64,000 nt of DNA from Thunnus maccoyii. Its lineage: Eukaryota; Chordata; Actinopteri; Scombriformes; Scombridae. The stretch spans positions 10,587,155-10,651,154 of the forward strand of contig NC_056544.1 in assembly GCF_910596095.1 (NCBI RefSeq). The letters run 5' to 3'. The position numbers and the translations under genes are program-made. Within the stretch, counting starts at the first letter, position 1. Each line of letters starts with the position of its first letter. The notes beneath the pieces were generated by a model. It saw nothing but the letters and a program-made list of their open reading frames with translations. It was not told where the DNA came from and ran no database searches. Shown one piece after another: positions 1 to 18,868 of this stretch.

Positions 1-663
1 TTATCTATAAAATCTAAAAATTATAATAATAAAATATATAATGTAAATGAAACATTAGTGGCTTCAGGCAGTGGCACAGATGTAGGTGTTTGTACTGCAG
101 TGCAGTAAAGGGGACTAAACACTGCCCCTCTCCCACCTCTCCCTCTGTGTCTGACCAGGGGAGGTCACAGTGTTTTGTAAGCGACCTCTCACAGACAGAC
201 AGACAGACAGGAGCACCTTCCAGTTGGAAATAGTCCTGTCGTGATGTCAGAGAGGAAATGCCTGTTGGACAGAGGTCTTTCCTGCGCGCGCCGCTATCAA
301 CAACAAGCAGGATTTAAACTTCAGAGGAATTCTGGGTGGAGTTTGCTTGAGCGGGTCAGCAATTACAGCACACAATGAGATTCTACTTTTTGGTGAATAA
401 GATTTTCCATGTGGTCACTCATGCTTTGGCTCCAAGTAAGGGCATGCACTGGCGTCCTGGCTGTTTTGTGTTGCGTGCTCACAACAACAAAACACAATGT
501 GTGACGAAGGATGGCGTGCGTTGTCGGCCTTCCATCCAGAGTTATTCCACTCAAGAAGACAAAACATTATTAAAAACCTTTGATACAATCATTCATATTA
601 AAGTGTGTTGATATAGTGATAAGCTTCTGCCTACAGCCTGTGATTGTTTTGTTTCACTCACAG
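1..663 (+). other. pkn2 intron sequence (left edge)
   Basis: No exon-like segment is seen before the acceptor at 661-663. The preceding HR1-domain exons of pkn2 must lie left of the window. A short CAGA-type run is present near 194-210. Small open frames here have no family resemblance. Confidence 0.6.
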
Positions 664-8160
<7,497 letters not shown>

Positions 8161-10412
8161 CTCACCTGACTTCCCCTCTACACACACACACACTCACACA
8201 CACACATACTCACACACACTCACACTCACACACACACACTGTGAACCAACAAGAACAGCAATGACTGTAGCTCACATCTGTTTTTCCTCTTCCCTGCCCA
8301 AAATGTTGAGGGGGAGCAGCGAAACGTGGCTCCCCAGGCCTTCGGGCAAAACTCTGTGCCATTGAGAAGAAAGTCCAGAAGCCTCCTGAGGACCCCTGCG
8401 TCTTTTTTTTTTTTTTTTTTTTTTTTAAATCAACATGAAGAACTTTTTTTAACAAAAAGAAAACAAATGAAACTCTGTTGTTGGAGAAACTGAGTGAAGG
8501 AGGAGGGATGCACACGTCGTGTTCGTTGTCTGACCACTGAGAATGTTTTTCATATGAACTCCGAGAAGACGGCAACATCACAATCATTTTATTCAGTGTC
8601 ACTGTCTTCCTTTTTTTTTTTTTTTTTTTTTTCTTTGATCTGTACAGATTATATTCAGTCGTATATTTTATTGTCGTGTTTTTTTTCTTTCTTTCTTTGC
8701 AAAGCCCTCGCCATAGCTTTAGGACTTTTATCTCACTGTTAAAGTTTGACATTTCTGCCATGATCATGTCTGAAACTGGTGTTCAGTGAAATTTGAAGTG
8801 CTTAAAGCATCGTCACTGAACGGTCAACTACAACAAACATCTTGACTACTACTGCTGCTTCTTGACTTGAAACCCAAGTTAGAGTCTTCACACTACATTT
8901 CCCTTTGTGTAGGGGCCCAGTCTATGTCTACAACCCAGTTTAACACTTTACGCACCCGAAGCTTGTATGTCAGCATACAAGATACATGATATTACTCTTT
9001 AGTATAAAACAGCTCCATCCAGTGTTACCAGCTACTTACTGTTAAATGAATTAATATTCACAGACCATCACTTCAGTCTATTTTAATCCATGTTTGGAAT
9101 TGAGTTGATAATTAAAAATGTGTTTAGGCCACATTAAATAATGCAAAACCTTAAATATTTTTTTCTTTCAGACGCTCTCTAGTGGTTTTGCAGCTTGAAC
9201 TTCAGCTGAACTCAGACTCTGACCAGTGAAGTCAGACTTTGTGCTTCCAGTATGAAATGAATTCATCAGAGCTGAGTTCAGTTGGATTTCAATTCTGTAT
9301 TCTGGTTTGTTTTTTTTTTTATTCACCTGACAGCATTTTTCTCATTACCTCAGTGAAAGTGAAAACGCTAAAGTGACTCGCACAGTTACAGCTACCGAAA
9401 CCAAATTCATCCTGTCCCTCTAGAAGCCGCAGACAAAAAGCTCATGATTATTAAAAAAGAAAAGGAACAAAAGAATCAAATCTGAACGATGGTCTGACAG
9501 TGAATCCAGTGATTAAGCAAGAATCCACAAGACAAGTGCTGAGTTATTTGGGAACACTAAACATTCAACTCAGTTACTTCAGGTCTTCCCTCTACCAGCT
9601 GATGACTTTCTGTCAATTTGCATGTTCTATAGAAATTGACTCAAATGTTTGCAGAGCTGTTGATATGAATCACTACAGGGGAGGGCAGGGTATATTATAT
9701 ATACATACTGTATGTACACAAGCTGAAAGCACTAATTTTATCAATAGTTTTTAATTATCTACGTTTCTTAATGATGAAAATAGATTGTACAAAGTTTTTT
9801 TTTTTTTTTTTTTATTCCTTGCTTGTGCATGTTGTTGCCAGAACAGACAAGAACTTTACGGATGGTACACCAACTCTCAAGTCACAACTGTCGCTCTTCA
9901 TCCCGGTGTAAAAAACAGAAAAGGCATTTTTGCAGTCGTTTGTTACCTATCATGAATGCACAAATTAAACATTTGTAATAGTGGCATTGTTTTTTATTTG
10001 TACACATCCATCTGGGTTACTGTTTATTTTGTATTCACTGTTTGAATTTCAGTGAAACTACGACTGAAGTTCGACTGTTTTCTTCCATTTGAAGACGTTC
10101 AATCTAGAAAAAACTTGAGTAAAACAGGTTTTATGTAAACAAACGTTTAATGTTTTTCAAACCATGAGCTGATTACCATGCTTTAATGAAAATCTTTTTA
10201 TTTATTTTTTTTTTTTTTAAATTAATTCGAACAATTCAAACAAACTAACAAAATAGAACCTGGTCATTTTTCTACAAAAACAAAGTTTTATGTATACAGT
10301 ATGAAACCAGCCTAAAATTGCAAGCATCAATTACATTTTCCCACTTGGACATAATATACATGATACAGTATATACACTCAATTGAAATACTGTAAGTACA
10401 GTCTGCAAGCTG
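8161..10412 (+). other. pkn2 3' UTR and pkn2/gtf2b tail-to-tail spacer
   Basis: The stop TAG at 8158-8160 is followed by an imperfect CA tract (8179-8240), T-runs (near 8403-8427 and 8610-8632) and AT-rich sequence. I found no AATAAA on the plus strand; ATTAAA variants occur near 9132, 9449 and 9963, so the pkn2 cleavage site is undecided. Open frames over the T-runs and CA tract are low-complexity artefacts. Nothing else gene-like is seen. Confidence 0.5.
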
Positions 10413-10444
10413 TTTATTTAATCACTGGAATGTGTCCGTTTTAT
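10413..10444 (-). terminator. gtf2b poly(A) signals
   Basis: TTTATT on the plus strand at 10439-10444 and 10413-10418 reads AATAAA on the minus strand, 145 and 171 bases past the gtf2b stop codon. Either would give a short 3' UTR. Confidence 0.5.
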
Positions 10445-10588
10445 TCCTGTGAGAGTGCCTTTGAGTAAGGCTTGAAGTCGTAGGAGAGACAAGAAAAATC
10501 TTCCAAATCCAACACAAATATGATTATAAAAAAAAAGAATACAATCCTGTGAGTACAGCAGAAAAATATCACTGTGTGGGGGGCATCT

Positions 10589-13500
10589 TCACAGTTGGGG
10601 CAGTTTGTCGACAGGTGTGTCGAATTTGAAGTCTGGAGGGAAGAGTTCTGCGGCGCGCGGGTAGATAAGGCGGTAAGACTGTCGGATCGTAACGTCTGCA
10701 ACACCGGCGATATCTCCGATTTCTGTGAAAGTGAGAGAGACAAAGTTTAACTGTTGACCTGCTGTAAATCTACCACCTACAGAATCAAACCTACTGTGTT
10801 TTTAAAAGCAGCTGGGGAGTTTTCTGTAGATAAATAAATAAAATATATCAGACGCTTTTGAGCCATTCAGGAAAACTAAAAAGATTAAATGCTAAAAAGA
10901 ATTAAATATGTCTGTCTTGGTCAAGGACACTTCAACAAGGATGACAGACGAGAGTTTCAAATCAGACCTTAGAGAAATGATGCAGACTCAACTTTACAAG
11001 TTTCCCTTTTCATTTGACTGAAGCACAGATGTCAAATAAGCACATTTAACTGAAGTGATGTACTTCACTCGACTACTTCCACTTATGTGACAATTCACTT
11101 TATTTTACTAATTTTCAGAGGGAAACATTGGACTCTGCTACATTTGTCTAGTGGCTTTAGTTACTCGTTTCTTTGCGGGTGAAAATTATGCACAAAAAAC
11201 AATAAATCTCTCAAAATATAAAGCATCACCGTGTTTAAAAGAGCAGCAGTTTGTGGGTGTTCAGACTATCAATAAAACTGACAAATTAGAGATTCAGTAA
11301 TGGTCTTTATACTGGATATGTACTCAAGTGAACTTAATGCTATTTGCCAGCTGCGTATCATTAAAGGTAAAATCTATGAAAAAGGGTAGCTGTGTAATTA
11401 AAATTCAAAACAGGAACCGTAGCTCCTGTTACCTGTAAATTAATTGACAACTAAACCCTTTTATCAATGTTTTTAATGCTGTTTGTTTGTTTTTGGGTTT
11501 TTTTTAACACAGGACTCATCAGGACTGTATCAATACGTGGATCCCAGATCTGTTTGTGTGGTATTTTACAATCCTCACAGCGTGTGAACAGTGAAGTGCA
11601 GGGTGACATGTATTGCTGCTCTTTCTGTCCGTCACTGCTCATTAAAAGCACAATATGTAATTTCTGCCGCTAGAGGTCTCTCAATCAAAACAATAACAAA
11701 AGACGGAGTGTGATGATGGTGTGAAGTAGTGTGGGATCATGGTAGTTGTTGTCTTCATTGTTAAACAACCAGATTCTTCTTGTTATGATTCCTTCAGTGT
11801 TCATCGTTCAGCATCTTTTTACTGGGAGCTGAATTATCCGCAGAGGTCTCCTCCTCTCCAAAACAAACAGACCCGATGATTAAAACAGGTAAAAAGACTG
11901 AATAAAGCAGTTTCATGTTGAAAATCAGTGATTCTCTGACACTGTTCAGCGGGCGCCTGACATCTGGGAGGGGCTGCTAGCTGAGCTGCTGCTAACGTTT
12001 GCTCAGCTTGTTTCTTTGATAACGTAAGATTCAGACGTCCAATGACTAAAATCCTTCATCTGGTTAAAAGATATAGGTAAAAACGACAAAAATCTAAAAA
12101 GTTTATCATAAAAACATGGCCTAAAACTGAATAAAAGTCCATTTATAACAGTTTCTGTCAAACAACCACAACACCGACGTATTATCTTGAATGTGCGTAC
12201 TCTTTGGTAGACGCAATTGTAGCGGACAAACAACACCGACGTATACATCTGCACGTATACTCTTTGGTAGAGGGGTTATGACGCCATTGACAGGCGACCA
12301 AATGAAACAGACTGTTACCTTGATTAAAATAAAAGATTTCTCTGTGTTTGAAAAGTGATGGAAACATTTGGGATAATGTAAGTACACAACTCAACAAAAT
12401 ATATAACATAGGTCTAGTTGTTTGTAGACATTTCAATGCGGAATAATGACATATTATAGCTTTAACTGGGGGAACATCATGCTGCTGCCAGTGTTGCTGA
12501 TCTCTGTTTGGGTCTATTTGTCTCAGGTCTGATTGTCCACTGGTCCCCCTTCAAATCAGGTGAAAATTAATTTATGCACATCAGGTTGGAGTCTGTTTCA
12601 GCCCCATGAAGACCTCTACTTTATTTGAGTAATCATGTCTTTTCTATGTTCTAAAATACCAGCTAACTGATTGTGGTTTCTTTTTCAACGTCTGGTCTGA
12701 ACTCAGCAACATTTGACTATCAACAGTCCAGCCGTATCACTCACCTTTCTGGGTCTTCTTCTCTGCAGAGGCCTGGGAGGCCATGTAGATGGCTGCTGCG
12801 GCCACTGAGATGGGGCTCCTGCCAGGCACCAGGTCAAGCTCCACAGCCTTCCTGGCGATGAAGGTGGCGGCCATCTGCACTTGTTTTGGCAAGCCGAGGT
12901 TTGAGCAGAAGCGGGACATGAAGTCTCCTGTGGTGATGAGGTCCACGCTGGTCTCCAGCGCCTTGAGGATCAGCTTAAAGCACCTGCCTATCTCCTTCTT
13001 GGAAATTCGGGAGACGGCGCAGATTTCTGTGGAGGAAATCATCAGGAAATCAGGTAAAGAGATGTGTTTCGATGGACTGAAGTCAAAGAAAATTGAGTTT
13101 CTGTAGCAATAAAGTCTACTTTTTTCACATTTTTTTTCTTTTCTATCCAGTCTTTACTGTGACTTTGACAATAAAGCTAAAGAGAAAGTGCACCGATATA
13201 TAAATACCGTGGGCACAGGAATCAAATTTTGTTAATGGTTGCAAATTACACACGACAGACTAAACCCCAGTGAGGAACACTTCAGGTCTATGTAGTGTTT
13301 CCAGGGAAAGAATATTTCAGCGTTTGATTGAACATCATATCTCCATAATTTCTTTCTGTACGGTCTGTAGATGAAGACAGATGTGGTGAAATGTATTTTT
13401 TTTCTGACCTTTGAATGTTCTCGGTACACCTTCTTGTCTGCAGGCGATGTAGAGACAGGCTGAAGCGATGGCATCATTAGCTCGTCCCTTCAGACTCTTC

Positions 13501-15398
13501 TGCTCATAAACCTGCTTGAATAAGTTGTTTGTTCTGTCCTGAAGGGAAAAAAAAACAGGATTTACATCAAAAGAAAATCAGCATCCTTTTAGTAGAGATC
13601 TTAATAGGAGTCTTCCCAAATTACATCATTAGTTTAGACTTGTTGTATTATGTATTAGAGACTCAACAGTGTTTATTTACATTAAAGTAAAATATTAATA
13701 GATACAAGAAAAAAAAGTGCTGGACTTTTTAACCACTGTCTTAACCAAATTTCTTCTCTTCACATCCCGTTGTTTTTATCTTATTCTGGATTTAAATTTA
13801 ATTGACACCATTAATGTAAATTATTGCCAGCAGAGAGCAAACGTCTCGAATTAACGGGGAAAAAAACCACATAACTTCACTGATACAACACAGACCTCCA
13901 TCATTTCTGTTTTATTTCTCTCCATCTGTTGCTCACACTTTCACCCACACGTGCGTGGTTCTCATTTCTCTCTGAGGAGTCAGCTGACTTTAAACATCAC
14001 TATCGGTAAATCCAGTTTTGCACTGACCCATTAAGATAGACCACAGATGGACTACACACATCCACACAGATAGAGAGTGTGTGTGTGTGTGCCTGCTAAG
14101 GTGTTTGTGCATGATGTGATTTAGCTCTTTAAAGCGGTCAAGCCCTTCTTTTTTTACGGGATGGCTGCACCTGTTTCAAGATAATCCTTCCAAAAACACA
14201 TTACAGATTCATATTTCTGTTGTGTTTGTTTGTTTTTTTACTTACTACGATGTTTCTTGGCAGGTTGATGCGATCTGCCATGGTGCTGATTTCTTTGAAG
14301 GCGTTGAGCATGGCCCGATCAGAGCTGCTCATGGTCCGCCGGTTCTGATACTTGGAGTTGCCAAACTCATCAAAACTAGCTGCGCCTGTTCCCTGTGATG
14401 GAAACAGTGGATGACTGTTGGTAAAATTCACTGTTACTCTAATTCAAAAGAAACCATAAGAACTTAACTCATTTTACTGTGATTACAGCAGACATGACCA
14501 GACAGCAACAATGATGTTTCTGCATCATTGTTGCATCCAAACTCTTATAACAGAAATCTGTATCAGGTAATATTGATATAAATACTATGAATGCTGTTTA
14601 TAGTATAGTATAGTTTATAGAATGCTGCTTATTTTTTTATCAAAGCTTTCAATAACATGAGCATTACCTCAATTATCATCTGTCTAACGTACATCTGAAA
14701 ACTGATGAAATAGCCCCAAATATTCAAAACTTTCCAAATTTAATTTGCTCAATCATCTTTTGACATCCTTCCAATTATTTGTTTGTTTCAGGAACTACAT
14801 ACATTTGAAGAAAAAACTGATAAAATACCAACAACTTGATTTTTGATTAAGATGCACACAACAAGGCTCATTTCTAACAACAAAGCACAGCTGTGTCACC
14901 TTGCTGATCATGGTGGTCAGGTCTCCTCCATTCAGCAGTGGGTTCTGGGCGTCTCCCACTCTGGATGGATCTTTGAGGGCTTTCTCGTTGGAAAACGTCC
15001 TCCACTCTGAGCCTACATCAATGACACGGTCACCTGAGGAGAAATGGTTTGGACAGTACAATAAATAAGAAGAGTAAGAAATTAAACCAAAGCCTGGCAG
15101 AAGCAAAAAAAGGCGGCACAAGATCAACGTTCATTGTAACAAGCTTTGACTGGTACATTTGCTGTACGGGCATAAAATTTAAGCTTAGGTGGATGTAGAT
15201 TTGATGAAGTGATTCTGGAGGAGTGCCAGTTAGTTTTAAATGTAAAACACATCACACTGGTTGCTCTGGAAAACATAAAATATGAAATGTAACGATAAAG
15301 ACTGAGGGGTCGATTTCAGAAATGGCACACGGTAGCTGATGAACATGACAGATTTTGTTAAAAGTTCAGTGAATCACCTGCACAGACAAAAAGTCTGT

Positions 15399-15463
<65 letters not shown>

Positions 15464-18400
15464 AATAACAGTCACTGTGTTGTTCTGTCTGGCTGTATTA
15501 CATCCCTCAGGAATAATTAAGCAGAAGATGATGCCACATTCAAGACAATTCCCTTCTGCAAACATTTCCTTGAGTCTCAAGTACTGTAAACATTGTCCCA
15601 ATCTTTCTTCACAGTGTCCACAGCAACTCTTCACGTTTTATCAGACAAACAGAAGCTTTTAAAGCATCAGTGGACTGAGGCCATAAATACTGTAATCTCA
15701 GTATTTTGGCTCTGTATCAGTTTTTTAACACATCATCCCTCCCCTGCCTTCTTTCATCAGTATATCTCACAGTATGTAGTGAGACAGGACTACAATCCTA
15801 AAATCTGATCTAAACAAATGTTCAGTCATTAAACTGCATCAAATCAGAGATGTACAAAGGAAAAAACGTGAGACAAAGGCGGAGCACATTGCCTGAACAG
15901 AACCGTCATTTTCTCCCAGTTATCATGACTGACTGTTCTTGGAACCGTGTAGCAGGGTCGAGGATTAGATTTCTTGATATTTTAATCCTGTTACGCTTTT
16001 TTTCTTACCATCCATCAGTCTTGCTAATGTTTCAAGGTAAAGTGACATTCATCTCCTTAGAGGCCAGCCAAAGCTAAGGGGGCAGGAACAGAGGGCACTT
16101 TAGCTTGCATCAGAGAGTGGCTGGCGTCTCTCGTCTCCCATCTGACCAGGTCTGTGCTCGGGGGGCTCGTTAGAGGAGAACTCTGTGTTCCCCTGCAGCT
16201 TTTGTGTTACGCTCTAACATCACATGTTCAAAGGATTTTTGTGGCATACACTTTACCTTTTGTGTGTGATTTGCCTTGACGACACATGACATATTGATCA
16301 ATGGACGCTCAAAAAACTGAAACTGCGCAAAGAATACAGTTTAGTGTGCGAGTGTGGACACGACTTGCGGCAAAAACATACATTTCCTTTAATTTCCTTA
16401 TTATTAAAGCTTTGCTGTTAATCTCTCCTCCTTTCTTTGTCCTGTCTCATCTCTACTGCACACTCCTCTCCTTTCAATTTTAGTGTTCAATATGGATTGG
16501 ATCTCTGTGTTCTTCTGGGCTCATGTTGAATGAAGCCAGATGTTGTTCACAGTGAGGTCAGTAGATTTTCATATCAGTAATATGGACATAGTCTCTGGAA
16601 AACGACACTGCTGTGTTTTTTTTGAATGGAGTTTTTCTTTATGTTAAACGGCATAAAAATTGTGTTTGTCTCTGTTGATCTCGGGTGGTGAAAGAAGTCT
16701 TGCAGGAGAGATTGCAACACGGTGATGTGTTGCGTGGCTAAGTTGGGAAAAAAAAATCTTTTTTTAGTGATCTGGGTGGAAGGACCCTACAACATAAACC
16801 TGCAGTTTAAATGACATTACAGAGAAATATATTTATTGCAGCTGTGTTGTTCAGATTTCAGCTTCACACTTTGGAAACCGCTCCCTTGTTTGGCTTGTCA
16901 GCTCAGCTGATGTTCCCATGCAAAATAATTGTAAATGTGAAGGCCTCAAAACCAAGCAAACAGGTTCAGGAAGAAGCATTCTAAGAAAACTGTGTGTACA
17001 GACGAGTGTCATTATCTGATTATCTCAGAGTTCATCTGAGAGAGGTCGAGGCAAAGAAACAAGAACAGGAAACCAAAATGAAAAGGAAGGACGTGTTCTT
17101 TGAGCTCTATGACGGAGAGTGTTTCTGTAGTGTAACACACTCACCTACTACAAGGCCGCATTCAGGGCAGATCATGTCCCCTGCTCTGTAGTCCTCCACC
17201 AGTATGGCCTCTGGGTGGTTGGGACACTGAACTCTGGGAAGGGCCAGAGCATCTCCGCTACAACAGGAGCAGAACAACAGTTAAATGATCAAAGAGCTCA
17301 AATACAAGAAAAAGATAGGAAAGGGAAGAAAATGAAGGCAAACATTGGGTGGGGTAGAGGGAGTGTCAACAATGACGTCAGGATGCAAAACACATCGCTA
17401 CAAAGTCTCATCTATGCAGGAAAAGATATATTTAGATTCAAACTGCCAGCAGTGCAACTTGTTTATTCTCTTGTGAAAAGAAGTCAGGAAGCCGCATATG
17501 AAAAACAACAAAGATAAGCACAATCAAGCTCATTTGAATGTGTAATGTTAGAAAGTCCAGATGCTGCACTTTCATTTTCCCCTTTTTTTTGCTGAGAAGA
17601 AATGCCCAGCACATCTTACAAAGTGACTTTAAGTGGTTTTATTATTTATGATGGGTCCAAGTGACGGGATCAGCAGGATGAAAGTATGGTTGAAGCTGAG
17701 GTGGGCAGTGTTAACATGTGGATCCGGACATAAAAGAATCTCAAAGACAACTAAACAACCTATAGGCTTAATATATTAATAATATATAAGTGTCAAAAAA
17801 TAGCAGAAAAAAATCAGTTTCTCTCAGCTTTAAGTGACGTTTTTAAATTGCTTGTTTTGTCAAGTCAACCCCAAAACCCAAATCTACAAATATACAAAAC
17901 AAAGAAAAGCAGCAAATCTTCACACTGAAGAAGATGGAGAATGTTGCTTGAAAAATTAGTGAAACTAATCAGATAGTTGCGTTTCATTATCTGCTAACTG
18001 ATTAATCGACTACCTGTTTGGTTTCAGTGTTGATATAGTAATACAACCAAAACGTCACGGTGATGTGGTGAAAACAAAAACAGGTGATCTCATTACTGGG
18101 CGTCAAACCAAGAACATATACCAACATTATTCTGCATTTACACTTTCCATTCTCTGACTCTCACCATTTATATTTAAATACTGATAAACATCCCGGGAAG
18201 CTGACAGTGATTGTAACAAAAGAAGGGAGGCAGGAGAAGCAAACATACATATTTAGCCGGCTCAGTGTACGGATTTAAAAGGAGCATCTGTTGCCTGTTG
18301 TTGCATAAAAGACTAAATGTAGACACGCTGCACTGAAAACATGTCAGTATTATGTTTGCAAATGAAAAGAAAGCGGATCCAGCGGTGCTCTCCGGCCGCT

Positions 18401-18808
18401 AACGTCAACGAGACGACACGTTAACATGTTAGCGTAAGTTTCAGATTCATACTACACAAGCTGAATTATGTTACAACAAATAAGTGGCGACAAAGCAAGG
18501 CTATGATGCGAGGCGACGTTTACATGATAATGAATCGAAGCTGTTCACAACAGCGTGTGAACATAACATGGACACAGATAGTGACTTCTGGCAACATCTA
18601 ACCAGCTAGCGGGCTAACTAGCACAAAACACATCGTAGCTACACGGAGAAGAGCGATATATTTTACACTTTAGGAGCAGCTCTAACGTCTCTTATCGTGA
18701 GTAACGCGATCGTTTTTAAAAATAAGTAACATTGTGAGAGTCACACATGAAGGAGGCAGCGCTATTAACTGATGTTTGGGTTGCTACGCACCGGCTTGTC
18801 GACGCCAT
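10589..18808 (-). CDS. gtf2b: General transcription factor IIB (TFIIB), complete, 7 coding exons
   Basis: TFIIB bridges promoter-bound TBP/TFIID and RNA polymerase II and sets the start site; it is nuclear. Coding exons in transcript order: 18808-18792, 17257-17145, 15033-14900, 14392-14246, 13538-13409, 13026-12745, 10722-10589. They sum to 957 nt (318 aa plus stop; human TFIIB is 316), and every junction keeps phase. The start reads MASTSR. The N-terminal zinc ribbon has CPNHPE and CPECG ligands, then the B-finger/linker ([15 protein letters not shown]), then two cyclin repeats ([19 protein letters not shown] and [17 protein letters not shown]). The C-terminus is [11 protein letters not shown]. 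The 17-nt first coding exon and the 2.0-kb last intron, which holds a MITE, are notable. The introns otherwise hold only repeats and AT-rich sequence. Identification is essentially certain from near-identity to vertebrate TFIIB. Confidence 0.97.
11642..12465. mobile_element. TTAA-flanked MITE (piggyBac-like) in the last gtf2b intron
   Basis: The 5' end (TTAAAAGCACAATATGTAAT) and the inverted 3' end (TTAAAGCTATAATATGTCAT) match closely, and both begin with TTAA, as expected for TTAA-targeting piggyBac-type elements. The 824-bp interior has no transposase frame, so it would be non-autonomous. The interior has a diverged tandem duplication of about 60 bp: CAACACCGACGTAT and ACTCTTTGGTAGA each occur twice between 12167 and 12272. 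Confidence 0.6.
15402..15459. repeat. (CA)n microsatellite, about 29 units
   Basis: Nearly pure CA run in the gtf2b intron between coding exons 2 and 3, likely polymorphic. Reading frames through it (poly-His/Thr, poly-Val/Cys) are artefacts. Confidence 0.95.
17791..18033. mobile_element. Dispersed TIR-type repeat, copy A (first gtf2b-side intron)
   Basis: Its right end in reverse (TAGTCGATTAATCAGTTAGC) matches the CAGCTGAAAC...TAGTCGATTAATCGA ends of copies at 28219, 37829, 42960 and 57421. Interior wording (CAAAACCCAAATCT, AAAGCAGCAAATCTTC) matches copy B in the same order. No coding capacity. Confidence 0.55.
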
Positions 18809-18831
18809 GTCTCTTCTCACTCCGCCCGGGT

Positions 18832-18868
18832 GTCAAAGAAACAAACGACTGCAGCACCTCTATTTATA
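18832..18868 (-). promoter_or_regulatory. gtf2b core promoter with TATA-like box
   Basis: On the minus strand TATAAATA (plus 18861-18868) lies 53-60 bases upstream of the gtf2b ATG at 18808. The usual 25-30 base spacing puts the start site near 18832-18838 and gives a 5' UTR of about 25-30 nt. Start-site position is inferred. Confidence 0.45.

Noticed and set aside
8210-8767. 185-aa minus-strand ORF in the pkn2 3' UTR
   Set aside because: Made of poly-Lys and CA-repeat translation; low complexity.
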